Assembly: GCA_017163975.1 (NCBI GenBank)
Contig: JAFFSR010000136.1
Span: 6,631,501-6,695,500, forward strand
Origin: Anastatus disparis
Taxonomy: Eukaryota; Arthropoda; Insecta; Hymenoptera; Eupelmidae
Reading direction: 5' to 3'
DNA: 64,000 nt
The translations under genes were made by a program, and so were the position numbers. Shown here piece after piece: positions 29,562 through 39,828 of this stretch (the stretch's first letter is position 1; every line of letters begins with the position of its first letter). The notes beneath the pieces were generated by a model. It was given only the letters and a program-made list of their open reading frames with translations. It was not told the DNA's origin and made no database searches.

Positions 29562-29672
29562 ATGAGTACCGTTACTGGTCTCGATCTACGATCGCCGGTC
29601 GTGCCCACATACCGTCACGTTTTCTTTTGTTCTAAAAATATCCAACTTATAGGTATTGTAAAAATACTTTAA
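29562..29672 (+). CDS. Short ATG frame, possible first coding exon (uncertain)
   Basis: The 36-codon frame begins MSTVTGLDLRSPVVPTYRHV and has more G+C than its surroundings. A possible phase-1 donor (ATAG/GTATTG) lies near 29652. It sits about 130 bp after the motif cluster at 29257-29436. I do not recognise it, no downstream partner exon was found, and it may be chance. Confidence 0.15.
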   Translation: MSTVTGLDLRSPVVPTYRHVFFCSKNIQLIGIVKIL

Positions 29673-29916
29673 TTTTTTAATTTATTGCTTTAAATTTTTT
29701 GTTCATGAAATAAAAGTTAATTTTCATTGTTTAGAATCTGCTTTGAAGTGCAAATGCAAAGAAATATTATTTACAAATTAAATAGATTTTTTATTTTATT
29801 TAAATTCCGTTTATGAAATTGCAAAAAAAATTAAAAACAACAAAATTTTTTAAAAATGCTAAATTAGAAGAGTGATTTCTTTAGAAATATGATTGACTTA
29901 AATAAAAAATTATTAA

Positions 29917-30113
29917 GATCGTCAGTGGCTCAGTTGATAGAGCAATGGATTTAGTAATCTTGAGGTTCCGAGTTCGAATCTTGCTCTCGGCCAATTTGTA
30001 CAAGCACCACTGTACTCGTTACATGTGCTTTTTTCACAAACACACTGATGACCTCCGTCGCTAATTAGTGTCGTAATGATTGCATTAATACAGCAACGTT
30101 AATTAAAAAAAAA
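29917..30113 (+). mobile_element. tRNA-derived SINE, copy 2
   Basis: Plus-strand copy. The head starts GATCGTCAGTGGCTCAGTTG, with box B-like GAGTTCGAATCT. The body contains ACACTGATGACCTCCGTCGC and the tail ends ACGTTAATTAAAAAAAAATA. The anticodon position reads AGT. It is diverged in the head (GTTGATAGAGCAATGG), so it is an old copy. Confidence 0.85.
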
Positions 30114-31152
30114 TAGTAAATTACCTGAATAAACTTTATGGAATCATAAAAAGTTTATTAATTTTTTTTTAATGTTTCTTTTTATACAAGGTGTCAAATA
30201 TTATCTTTCAAACTGAAGTACTACTGACTAAAAGCCTTGGAATTGGTATCAGAATCTCGAAAGTCATTAAAATTTAATGGGTGGATTCTGAAACCGACTT
30301 TAAATCCTCCAAAATTTGGGTACTTTACCTTAAAGTTATTATCTTTTTTTACTCGAATAATAAATTTTATAGTTAAAAATATACAATAAAAGAAATTAAT
30401 GGTTACTACACACTTTTTTCTATTTTTTTCAAAAGAGTGATAAAATTTTAATATAAAATATGATTGATTCCATATAATATTCTATGTTGTAATATTTTTT
30501 TACTGCATACATTACAAAAATAAATAAACTTCTTCGGCATTTTAAGGGTAAGAAAAAATAATACTCGTTAAAAACGAAAAAAAATTGATATAAAATATAA
30601 GTTTATTAATAGTTGCAGATGAGCGTGTACAAATAATATTCTTACACAAAAAAAAAACGATGCTCATATGTTGGTTTCGAATAATAAATTAACGATATGA
30701 GATGAAAGATAGAAATAATAAAACATACATAATATTACAAAATAATAAAAAATAAAAAAAAAAATAATACAATAATAATAAATCAAGTTTTCTTTTTTTT
30801 CATTTATGAACACACATCACAATGTAAATGGAGTAAGGATAAAGGGGAGGGGACAGTACAATAATATCATTTAGGATTTCCATTCCTCTCGTATAGAAAA
30901 TAACAGTAATGACAATAGTGCTTTAATATAAAAAATCTACAATAAATACTTATATACTTCTACAAGTTTTTGAGCATATTTATACAAAAAAAAAGAAAAA
31001 ATCTTTCGTTAGACTTTTGTATCGCTCGTTTTTTTTCATTTATTAGCTTTTTTTTTTATCTAATTTCGTATCTTGGCACTTCGTGATTGTCCATCGCACG
31101 ATGCCATTTTCGTTTTTCCGCATCGACGGCTCCTTTATAATTTTTTTTTAAT
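30114..31152. other. AT-rich 3' flank of the Kazal gene
   Basis: Simple AT-rich DNA with A and T runs and AATAAT repeats (about 30700-30790). It may include more 3' UTR if the distal poly(A) signal is used. No coding signal is seen. Confidence 0.5.
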
Positions 31153-31571
31153 TTTATTTTTTTCATTATTTATGGTATATATAAATTAAATTATACATAT
31201 ATAAAATAAATAAAAAAAAACATTACATATTTGTATAGTTCGTGAGTTTCGCGACGCGTAAGCAAAACTCGATTCTCTTTTATAGATCAAAAGTTCAAAT
31301 TCCTAATTTGATTTCAAGGTATGTATATATATATAGAAATTTTCAAGCCAATTAAATCAGACTTCAATTACAGTCGTATTAAAAAAATTTATCAAAAGCT
31401 CATTTAGATATTTAAGCTCTAACATTACGTACCACCGATTTTCATATCGGTAATAACAAAATTTTTATCGTATATCATATATATATATATAAAAATTCAA
31501 TTGGCAATCTCCTAATTTTTTTGTTCTCGTTTTCATTCCATAAATATTTAGTTTCTTGTTTTCTTTTACTT
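31153..31571 (-). other. Likely 3' UTR of the Kazal gene with candidate poly(A) signal
   Basis: Downstream of the stop the minus strand is AT-rich and non-coding. The first canonical AATAAA on this strand is at 31158-31153, about 415 bases past the stop. A second lies at 31044-31039. The true cleavage site cannot be fixed from sequence alone. Confidence 0.3.
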
Positions 31572-31803
31572 TTAATAAAGATAATTCTTAGGCTCTTCAG
31601 TGGGTTGACCGCATACGCCGTGATATTTCTTCGTCACATGATTTCGCGTGCGACAATTTTCAATCTCGAGGAAACATTCGTTACTGTAACTCATGCCATC
31701 AGTACCGCAGACGGGATCGTAATACGGTGGACAGATCTTCTGACAGCCACGGAATAGGAAGCCTTGCACGCAACGTTTCATCGGCACAACGTATACGTGT
31801 TTG
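31572..31803 (-). CDS. Kazal gene last exon (end of domain 8, domain 9, C-terminal tail, stop)
   Basis: This exon enters in phase 2 (TCTTCCAG/CAAACACG) and runs to the stop TAA at 31574-31572. It encodes the end of domain 8 ([11 protein letters not shown]) and an uninterrupted domain 9 ([17 protein letters not shown] ... YHGVC), then the 12-residue tail [13 protein letters not shown]1 of domain 9 is Pro. The segment between C5 and C6 is longer and more basic than in the other domains. Confidence 0.95.
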
Positions 31804-34800
31804 CTGGAAGAGAAAAATTTTTTTAATTATTTTTCAACTCCGCAACTTATTATTAATAAGTTATTCTTCTTGTTTATTAAATATAACCAGAATATTAGAA
31901 TTTTTTTATAAACCCAAATTAATAAAAAATTATGTTCAGTTAGGTTTTACAGTTAGAAATTTTATGGTAAAATAAACGATAGTAAGGATTAAATTTAGAA
32001 AATTTACATATTATCATAAATAAATAAACGATAATTTGGATTAGCGTACTTTAATTAAACATATAAACATTATTTTTGAAAAATCTATCAAATGCATCCT
32101 AAATATTCTATACAAGAATTTAGGTTACCGTTGAAACCGTGGTAAAATTTATTATAATCATAAAAATCAAAAATTTTAATTAAAACCAAAATTTTAATAG
32201 CATCGAAACAACGTATAATTTTGCAGTGTATAAAGATACCGTATATTTGCCAATATATATCATACTTTCACGAGGTATATATAGATATAATCATATTTGA
32301 ATATAATAAAACTTACCCGCAATTGTCCCTCTTCATTTCGCATTCATTCCTATAAAGTTTATTATCGGAGCCGCAAACAAACTGCTTTTCACCACTGCAA
32401 ATCTGGTTGCAGAGCGCAGTTGTACGACAATGTTGCGCAGGCACCTGTACAACTCGCTGACCGCATGTCTCCTTACGGAGTTGGCACAACGATCTAATAT
32501 AATCGTAACATAAATAAAACCGTTAAAATACATTTTTTTTCTCTTCTACTTCTTCTTCTTCTTCTTCTTTTTCCTCTTCTTCTTTTTTTTTTATTTACAG
32601 TTATTTGAAAAAAAAAATTATAAATGAAGTAGAAAATAACCATAATTTTAGAATGTTTAATGTGAGAACTGGATTTTAAAGTACTTTTGTAAAAAAAAAT
32701 GTTTATAAATTTTATGAATGTAATTGCTATAACGAGTTTTAATTTGTGACGTAAATAATTAAATTTTTGTTTTGTCATAAATAATATGAAATGAAGATAT
32801 GAAAAATTTTTCTGTCAACTATTCTAAAATTAATCATTCCGTGTAAAAAAATTTACTGCATTATCATTATAAAACGTTATAACTAAAAATATAATATATT
32901 TTTAGAAAATTAAATGCGCGTTATCGCAAATTTGTACCGAAGTGTTAAAATTAATCGTAAAATAAGAATGATCATTAAGACTATAAATATGTGTTAACAG
33001 CTTAGCGAATATAGACATTCAAAAATCATTAGTAAAACTTTAATGATCAAATGATTAAAAGAAAAAAAGAAGAAGAAAATAAAAAGTCAAATATTATAAG
33101 ATAAGGCACATAAATATAAATATATGCTTTTAAGACTAATTAAATACCGATAGACATTGCCATCGCTGCCGCAAACTGGTTCCTCGGGGATGTCGCTACA
33201 ATCCTCCGGGCACTGCTCAGTTTCCTTCAAGGTCGTACACTCGCCTACGTGAGCCAGCTGGATACCTTTTCTATAATAATAAATTAATAAAAATATAATC
33301 ATATTATAGCAAATAAAACTAAACAAAAGAGCAAAATAGAAATAGAAAAAATTTTTCAATATTCCCTATAATGTATTTGAGCCCACGTGTTATTTGAGCC
33401 ATTGAACAAGACACATATACTTGTACTTTATTACGCGTGGGATATTATGCGTAATGCGCGCGAATAGACTGTTTCCTTGTAAACGTGAAAGAAATATGAA
33501 ATACACTCCGAGATTGTGAGCACATAATGCAATTTAAAATGCTGTGCACCAAACATTATTCTTTCAAATTTATAATATAAAGAAATTATTTTTTATTTTT
33601 CAACATTAGACAAATTTTTAGTCGAATACGCTTAATATTTTATGATGTATAATTACGTATTTGAGAAATTAATATAAAATGTTATAAGATAACATACTGT
33701 TGAGCAATTAAATTGAATTTTTTTTATTATTAATGTTATAAGTAATTACTTTATAAAATAACCATAAAATTTCATGATATTGAAAAAAAAAATTTAATGG
33801 ATATTTAATAATCACTATATAAAATTATAAAAATAAAACTACTGCATAGATAAAATAAAATATAATTAATCCAATGGAGAAATTTCATATTTTAATTAAT
33901 TATTCATAAAGTTGAACTATTAGAGTTTTTATAAATTTTATAATTTGTTTCAATAAATTTAGTAAATAATTAATTAACAATTTATTTTTGTTAAAAAGAA
34001 TTTTTTAAATTTATTAAATAAGTATGAGTTATAAATTACACTATACTTATATGAACTATATAAAGTAATAAATCTATTTTGAAAATATTTATGTTTAAAA
34101 TTTATGACGTTTAACATCTCATAAAATTGAAAATTAAAATTCCACTTAAATGACAGTACATTACGAATAGTTTATCAATGTAAATTAGTTTTTCATTACA
34201 AGGCAATAAAATAATAAAACATGAATTCGATGGTTATCTGAAAAAGAGTGATAACGAGATGCAAATGAAAGAAAAAAATATTTAACGATTGGTACTTACA
34301 AGCAAATGGCGACATTCAAGTGGCACTGGTTTGGATAAGTGTTAGCATCGCTACCGCAAACTGGATCTACATCGGTGCCACAATGTTGTTGCTGCTTAAC
34401 GCACTTGGATAATCTTGTCCGACATTTCTCGAAATCAACTGCTGACACTTTTCTTCTCGTATTACTGCATATAGAGATTCAATATTGAGAAATTCCGTTA
34501 TAACAGCGACAGTTTAATGTTTGGATTAGTATGAGCTTTAATGCCTCGGGATACATAGTTTCGATTTACATTTCAATATTTTTCAATCTTGTATAAACAA
34601 CATTTATTTTAACAGATTTCTTGCTGTATTTACAGTTTAAATAATGAGCCGATGAAATTTTTGTTATTTGCATTTTTATTAATTTTTAATAAAAAATTAT
34701 ATTTATTAAAGTTATTTGAAAATTGTTTAATTTGTTATCTTAAGAAATTTTCATGAATTCTGAATAAAAAACTTTTACTTATGTTTAAAAATTTGATGTT

Positions 34801-37800
34801 TTTGTAGACTTTATATGAGAAAACATTTTATATTTAAAATTTTTTCAATTACTTCATTATTTCATTTTATCTTAAACTAATGTATAACTTTTATCAAAGA
34901 AATTAATATAAATCATATTTTAAGTACAATAATGTTCCAAATACAATCGATGGGTCAAATTAATCTAAATAAAAATTTTAAATTATGAATTTCTTAATTA
35001 AAATAACTAATATATAAAAAATAGTATTTAAAATATTTTTACCCGCAATTAAGCATTTGCATTTCGCACTCGCTCCTGTAGATAGATCCATCGCTACCGC
35101 AAACAGCAATTTCCGGCTCGTCCTTACAGTCAAGAGGACAAGCAGTAGCAGCACTACCGGATGTCCTTTCTCGTGATACACAAAATGACATTGGTACTTC
35201 GAACACATGTTTCCTAAAAAAATAATAATTTCATTATTTTTTTTCTCTTTTTCACTCCAATTGTTTTTAATTAATTTTTTAGTTAAAATTTAGTTCATAG
35301 TCAGAAGCCGTTTCAATGCTCATCGTAGATTCGAAAGGTGTACGCGAGCGATGAAATTTTATATTGGAAAACTTTTGCTAGAATATGTTTGGTCTGGATA
35401 GTTTTAATGGAATTTAGTTGTTGTTTTTTTTTTCTACAGTTAGGTGAAGTGAAGTTATGGCTTTGTTTGATGGATTGACAATACTTTGGAAATCAATATA
35501 TTGGAATTAATGGGAATAAATTTTACTATATGATACAATGCAATAGGTTTTATGTAACTTTTAATAAAACGTAAATGAATATGACATAAAAAATTAAAAT
35601 ATACAAATAAATTATATAAAAAATTTATTTAAAATAATTTTTAAAACATAAATTCGTTGGATACTTTTTCACTTTTTTGTCACCAGCAGTGCACGTACTT
35701 TTCTAACTGCGCAATTCGCAGACTTTTTAACATGACAAAATTCACTAATTAAAAGACATAAAAAACACCAACGTTTTACATTTACCTAAAAAAAAGAATT
35801 AAAAGCAAGCATTTCCATTGTCTATGTCCAACTTCAATTAAAGTCCTTTCCAACGAATTTTATTTTCTTCTACTTCCCCAAAAAAAGCTTTCCATTTAAA
35901 TTTAAAGCATTTTAGTTAAAATAAAGGGTCGTAGGTCATTATATTTTTTCTCTTCTTTTTTTTGTTGTTTAACTATAAGGTATATACGTACCCACAGTTC
36001 TTGGCTCGCATTTTGCAGGTGTTCGCGTATAGGATACCGTCGCTGCCACAAGCAGGCTTGGCGCCACGCCAACAGGACTCACGGCAATGTCTCGTCGTCT
36101 GGCAGTGCTTCTTATTCGTCCTCACCACACCCTGACTGTTTGCCCATACAAACGATTAAAAGGAAAAAAAGAGAGAATATAGAAATTTTTTTTATCTCTT
36201 ATTTGAAATACGAGCGTATTGATGGTCTAGTTAGTCATGTATGTTTTAGGTAAATTATTTTTTCTATGTGTTCGCGGTAGCATCATGTTTTTTTTCATAT
36301 TTTATCCACATAAAGTCGTTAGTTCCAAGTAAAATATTGCATAAATTTATGTGCCAGTTGATATCTTCATTGGCATAAATTTATTTACATTTTTTAGTTA
36401 AAATTTAAATAAAAGTAATTAATTTTAAAAAAATTAAGTTTAAAAATAATTAATTTTTAAGCAAAAACAAATTTTTTTTGAGAGATCTCACGGAAAAAAA
36501 TGTTCTTACATGTTTTACAAAATATTATTGAAAATTATCGATTTACATCTTCATTAAAAATATATTAATGAATCAAACCTGAATCCTAATCTAATCAAGA
36601 ATTAAATTAACACATCCGCAATGTAGTTGTAAATTATACAAGATAACTAAAACGCCCTGAGTATAACGTTAATTGCAGAAACTACTCCGTAATGATTCAA
36701 AAATAGTTAATTAGCTTGCTCTTCCTATTTTAAAGCGCGTAAAGTTATACTGCAGCTATTCAAAAAGCTTCTTTCCCTAATAAATTTACTGCGGCATAGT
36801 AAACTTAAATAAGGATCAAATTATGAATATAACAAATGTTAATTTTTTGCTACTTTTTTACTTAACTAGTAAATAATAAATAAAATGTTTAAGCATCTTA
36901 TCTTTATTAAAAGGTATCTACGTCTTTAAAGATTATTTTCCTAAATTATTTTTTTCATTCAATTACGAAAAATTTAATCTTATCGATGTTTAGTCTCTTT
37001 TTTCATTAAAACTTAAAACTTACCCACAGGTGAGCAGCTTCATTTGACACGTTGATTTGTAAACATTACCATCGCTACCGCAAACTGGTCCATCAAGCGG
37101 TGCGTAATCACAGGATACAGGACAATTTTCTCTGTGAGCCGATATATTATTACAAGGCCCAAGATGAGACAATTCAATGCCAACGCGACATATCTCTACC
37201 CTAAGCATACATTTGTTAAGATATGTTCGGCCATCTGTGCCGCAGACTGGATCTTGATCACCTGGACAACGATGCTCGCATTTACTGCCTGATGAGCGTA
37301 GACATGATGTTTTCTCTGTTGCTACCGTCACTCCTAAAAATTTCAATTTTTTCATTTATTTATTATTTTATATAAATCAATAGCATTAATAATAATTCTA
37401 TAATTTTTTTATTCTTCATATACTTTTTTATGTGGGATATAAATATTCGAATATAATTATAAAAATATTGCATCATATAACCAAGTAACGTGTTACTATT
37501 AAATGCCAATTTTTATACAATATTTAAGAAATTCAAAATTACTATTTATTTAGTTATATTCTCTGTATGCAAAAATTAAAAGTGAAATATATCTTTATAA
37601 TTAATAATTGTAATTACATAGATTTTCTGAGCACAAACTAAAAAAAATAATACGTGGCATAAAAATTATACAACACTAAGCAAACGTTACAATTTTTTAC
37701 CTGAACTTTTCAGAATTCACTCGCATACTTTTCCTTATGCATTACACATGCCATTCCACACATGCACAAAACTCGCTTGTGCATATGATTTACGCAAATA

Positions 37801-38667
37801 ATACTGAGAACAAAAAGAAGAGGAAAAAACAAGTGCCGAAACGCCTACTTTTTAAGAGAACTTCTATATTATTGTTTGCTGCAACGAGGACCCCCCAGAG
37901 TGTTTAATTTAAATTCCGGTAAAAGATTCAAGGAAATTAATGATGCTAAAGTTACATGGAACTGTATCGTCAAGCTACACTGAAAAATGCAGTTAGACGC
38001 TTCTTTTTTTGTAATGAGAATAGATGTGTGAGCAATTTCATCATTAATTAAAATACCAATGAATTTAAAGTTTTTCATAGTACAATTATAACTTTTTCAT
38101 CATAATCAAATTAAATATAATTCATTAGTACAAATTATATGAATGACTTAATAAATAAAAATTATAACTTTTCCTTTCACTACCTTCAATCTATATAATA
38201 ATAGTAATTATAGAAAAATTCGTAAAATAGCAAGTAATTAAAAAAAAACATATATGTGTAAACCCATGAATTAATTGAATGAGTGCAGTGATTGATGTAA
38301 AGCAATGGAGTAAACGCACCATGAAATTACTGTAAATTTCTCGAGTCTACTACAACTTGTATATACCAAAATTTCAATAAGACTAAAATCTTCTTTTTCA
38401 CACACATACATACATTCATACATTCTTCTTTCTTAACTCGTTTTATTTTTCTCCGTTACACATTTGAATTAGCCTTCTCCGTTCTTTTTTTCTTTCATTT
38501 TTTTAGCTTCACAAGTATGTATATACGCGTATATATATACTTACCTTTGCCGCAAGTCTTCTTCCGCATTTCACACGAGGACGCGTAAATGACACCATCG
38601 CTGCCACATACCGGCTCACCGCTCGTCGGACAAATGCGCGGACATGACGCGCTGCTGCTCTCGTACC
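31572..38667 (-). CDS. Nine-domain Kazal-type serine protease inhibitor-like protein (8 exons seen, 5' end missing)
   Basis: Eight exons (38667-38545, 37333-37024, 36135-35992, 35213-35043, 34464-34300, 33270-33148, 32493-32317, 31803-31572) join in one frame to 481 residues and a TAA stop. The product is a chain of nine Kazal domains, counted from the split Gly of the first exon: 9-52, 60-102, 112-156, 162-204, 218-264, 271-316, 325-368, 374-416 and 425-469. Each has six Cys and a C3 motif of the VCGSDG or VCGTDG type. The spacing of three residues between C1 and C2 (five in domain 6) is that of short invertebrate Kazal domains. Such proteins are normally secreted and bind serine proteases, but most P1 positions here are atypical, so inhibition is an inference. 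Introns are 513-1211 bp, GT-AG, and mostly phase 2, lying between C5 and C6 rather than between domains. No signal peptide is present in these exons; the start lies upstream. A short tail, [12 protein letters not shown], follows domain 9. Confidence 0.95.
32317..32493 (-). CDS. Kazal gene exon (second half of domain 7, domain 8 C1-C5)
   Basis: This exon is 177 bp, phase 2 to phase 2, with acceptor ATATTAG/ATCG and donor TGCGG/GTAAGT. It encodes C4-C6 of domain 7 ([12 protein letters not shown] ... PAQHC), the linker RTTAL, and domain 8 to C5 (CNQIC ... [14 protein letters not shown] ... NC). The last base of the usual SDG motif is changed to Asn (SDN). P1 is Gly. The join HCRTTALC parallels HCQTTRHC between domains 3 and 4. 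Confidence 0.93.
32533..32592. repeat. Polypyrimidine/TTC tract inside a Kazal-gene intron
   Basis: A CTTCTTCTTC run with T-rich flanks lies within the intron between the domain 7 exons. On the transcribed strand it is a GAA-rich purine tract some 40-100 bases before the acceptor at 32494. It explains a spurious Arg/Lys-rich frame nearby. Confidence 0.7.
33148..33270 (-). CDS. Kazal gene exon (end of domain 6, domain 7 C1 to the Tyr after C3)
   Basis: This exon is 123 bp, phase 2 to phase 2, with acceptor TATTATAG/AAAAGG and a weaker donor TATCG/GTATTT. It encodes the end of domain 6 ([11 protein letters not shown]) and the first half of domain 7 (EQCPEDC ... [12 protein letters not shown]). 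Unlike the other introns, the one that follows cuts the domain between C3 and C4, just after GNVY, not between C5 and C6. The next exon completes the domain in frame (R, then [11 protein letters not shown]). P1 is Asp. Confidence 0.92.
34300..34464 (-). CDS. Kazal gene exon (end of domain 5, domain 6 C1-C5)
   Basis: This exon is 165 bp, phase 2 to phase 2, with acceptor TATGCAG/TAATACG and donor TTGCTT/GTAAGT. It encodes a basic end of domain 5 ([14 protein letters not shown]) and domain 6 to C5. Domain 6 is odd in two ways: C1 and C2 are five residues apart (CVKQQQHC) rather than three, and the CGSDG motif reads CGSDA. The TYPNQC and VAIC parts match domain 2 (TYLNKC, VEIC). P1 is Thr. Confidence 0.93.
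35043..35213 (-). CDS. Kazal gene exon (end of domain 4, domain 5 C1-C5)
   Basis: This exon is 171 bp, phase 2 to phase 2, with acceptor TTTTTAG/GAAACATG and donor TGCGG/GTAAAA. It encodes the end of domain 4 ([11 protein letters not shown]), a 13-residue Ser/Thr/Ala-rich linker that is the longest between domains, and domain 5 to C5 (ACPLDC ... [10 protein letters not shown] ... MLNC). P1 of domain 5 is Asp, unusual for a working inhibitor. The domain 4 tail closely matches that of domain 8 ([11 protein letters not shown]). Confidence 0.93.
35992..36135 (-). CDS. Kazal gene exon (end of domain 3, domain 4 C1-C5)
   Basis: This exon is 144 bp and phase 2 at both ends. The acceptor is AAACAG/TCAGGG; a second AG four bases downstream would break the phase, so the upstream AG is chosen. 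The donor is TGTGG/GTACGT. It encodes the C6 end of domain 3 ([10 protein letters not shown]), the short linker QTTRH, and domain 4 to C5 ([17 protein letters not shown] ...). Domain 4 has Arg at P1 (C2-Trp-Arg), the only domain of the nine with a clear trypsin-type P1 residue. Confidence 0.93.
37024..37333 (-). CDS. Kazal gene exon (end of domain 1, all of domain 2, start of domain 3)
   Basis: At 310 bp this is the longest exon, entering in phase 1 (TTTTTAG/GAGTGACG) and leaving in phase 2 (TGTGG/GTAAGT). It supplies C6 of domain 1 (EKTSC), a complete domain 2 (SKCEHRC ... [11 protein letters not shown] ... LSHLGPC) and domain 3 up to C5 (ENCPVSC ... [10 protein letters not shown] ... LLTC). 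It is the only exon with an uninterrupted Kazal domain. The partner position in domain 6 does carry an intron, so one was lost here or gained there. P1 candidates are Gly for domain 2 and Tyr for domain 3. An N-glycosylation sequon, NIS, sits in the linker between domains 2 and 3. Confidence 0.95.
38545..38667 (-). CDS. Kazal gene, first visible exon (domain 1, C1-C5)
   Basis: This 123-bp exon is phase 1 at both ends. The acceptor reads GTTACAG/GGTACG and the donor GGCAAAG/GTAAGT. It encodes an acidic, Ser-rich lead (YESSSAS) and domain 1 from C1 to C5, with the motifs CPRIC, PVCGSDG and [11 protein letters not shown]6 comes from the next exon. The residue two after C2, which is P1 in Kazal inhibitors, is Thr. 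Because it enters in phase 1 with no Met, it needs an upstream exon; phase 1 is the usual phase after a signal-peptide exon. Confidence 0.93.
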
Positions 38668-39765
38668 CTGTAACAAAAAAAAACATACAAATAAAATTAA
38701 AATATTTAAGCACAATGCCTTGTTGCTTTATAATTAACACCCTCGTAACGAATATCTTTATATGGAGATTAACCGTTAAAACAATCCGTATATTTAATGT
38801 TACGTATTTTATATTTATGTGGGCGATTGTAGCTCGTTTTTTTTTACGATCGTCGAGGATGAATTATTTAATTTTTTTTTACGAGCCTCGTTGAGGCATA
38901 TGTACCTTCGTTAAGGGAATAATTATTTCTTTTTAATATGGGCTATTGCGAGTAATTAAAAAGGATATAAGAGCGAGATGGAATTTCGTTTGATGATGGA
39001 CGATCATAAAAGAAGAATTTTATTGTGAGCGAAATACAGATTTATGAGTTTGATGCGCAGAGGAGAATGAAGCTAATTAATTGTTTTCGAGTTATTTTTA
39101 AGGCTCTAATAAAATGGCAAAAAAATAACATTTTATAAGGCAAAGAATTTTTGTTTTCTGGAAGCAATTAAATGTCAAGTATTTTTATTTTATTTTCAAT
39201 TAAATCTTTATGTAATGAAATTAATGAATATTACATGACATTGTTGTAAAAAATATTTATTTGTCAAGTTTGACAAATACGTTTTTGTAATGAAGATGAT
39301 AATTCTTAAGAAAGATAAAATTTTTATATATTAGCTTCAAAAAATGAATTTTTTATTATATGAAGGTAATTTTTCTATAAAAATTACGGTAACCGTCATT
39401 AAGATTATTTTAAAGATACGTGCTCTTCAATATTACTGAAAACATGAAAAATAAATTTAACTTTTAGACAAATTTTATCGTATAATGGCAGTAATTTTTA
39501 CAGTACTTCTCGGCAAATTTTTCGAAATGTCATTACAATGATTAAGAAGAAAACGTCGCAGTAATTTTTATGCAGAGTTTTATTGTGAATTTTATAGTAA
39601 AATTCTTTCCACGTAAGAAAATTGATGAAATTATAAAGGATTCTCGCAATGAAAGACATTTGACCTTTACTTGTAAAATATCAAGCTGTTTAAAACTAAA
39701 TTATCAATCTAACTTTGAAAAAAAATAGAAAAAAAAAAAGATTGTGTTATTTTTGAAAATAACCC

Positions 39766-39828
39766 AGTATATCTATATATACGCGTCTGGCCGCATCTAG
39801 CTGTTTCTACTAACTATATAGATATACT
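39766..39828. repeat. Short inverted repeat with CTCF-like loop
   Basis: Perfect 14-bp arms, AGTATATCTATATA and TATATAGATATACT, enclose about 35 bp that include CTGGCCGCATCTAGC (39787-39801). The loop word resembles the motif cluster near 29.3 kb. Confidence 0.6.

Noticed and set aside
32494..32778. Arg/Lys-rich small protein
   Set aside because: It is the antisense reading of the TTC tract in a Kazal-gene intron.
34978..35208. 76-codon frame over a Kazal exon
   Set aside because: It is a different frame of the domain 4/5 exon; the Kazal frame has matched splice phases and conserved Cys.
36131..36134. Alternative acceptor CAG/GGT for the domain 3/4 exon
   Set aside because: Using it would put the exon in phase 0 after a phase-2 donor and break the frame; the AG four bases upstream keeps the frame.
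38509..38715. 68-codon frame over the first visible Kazal exon
   Set aside because: It is an out-of-frame shadow of the domain 1 exon.
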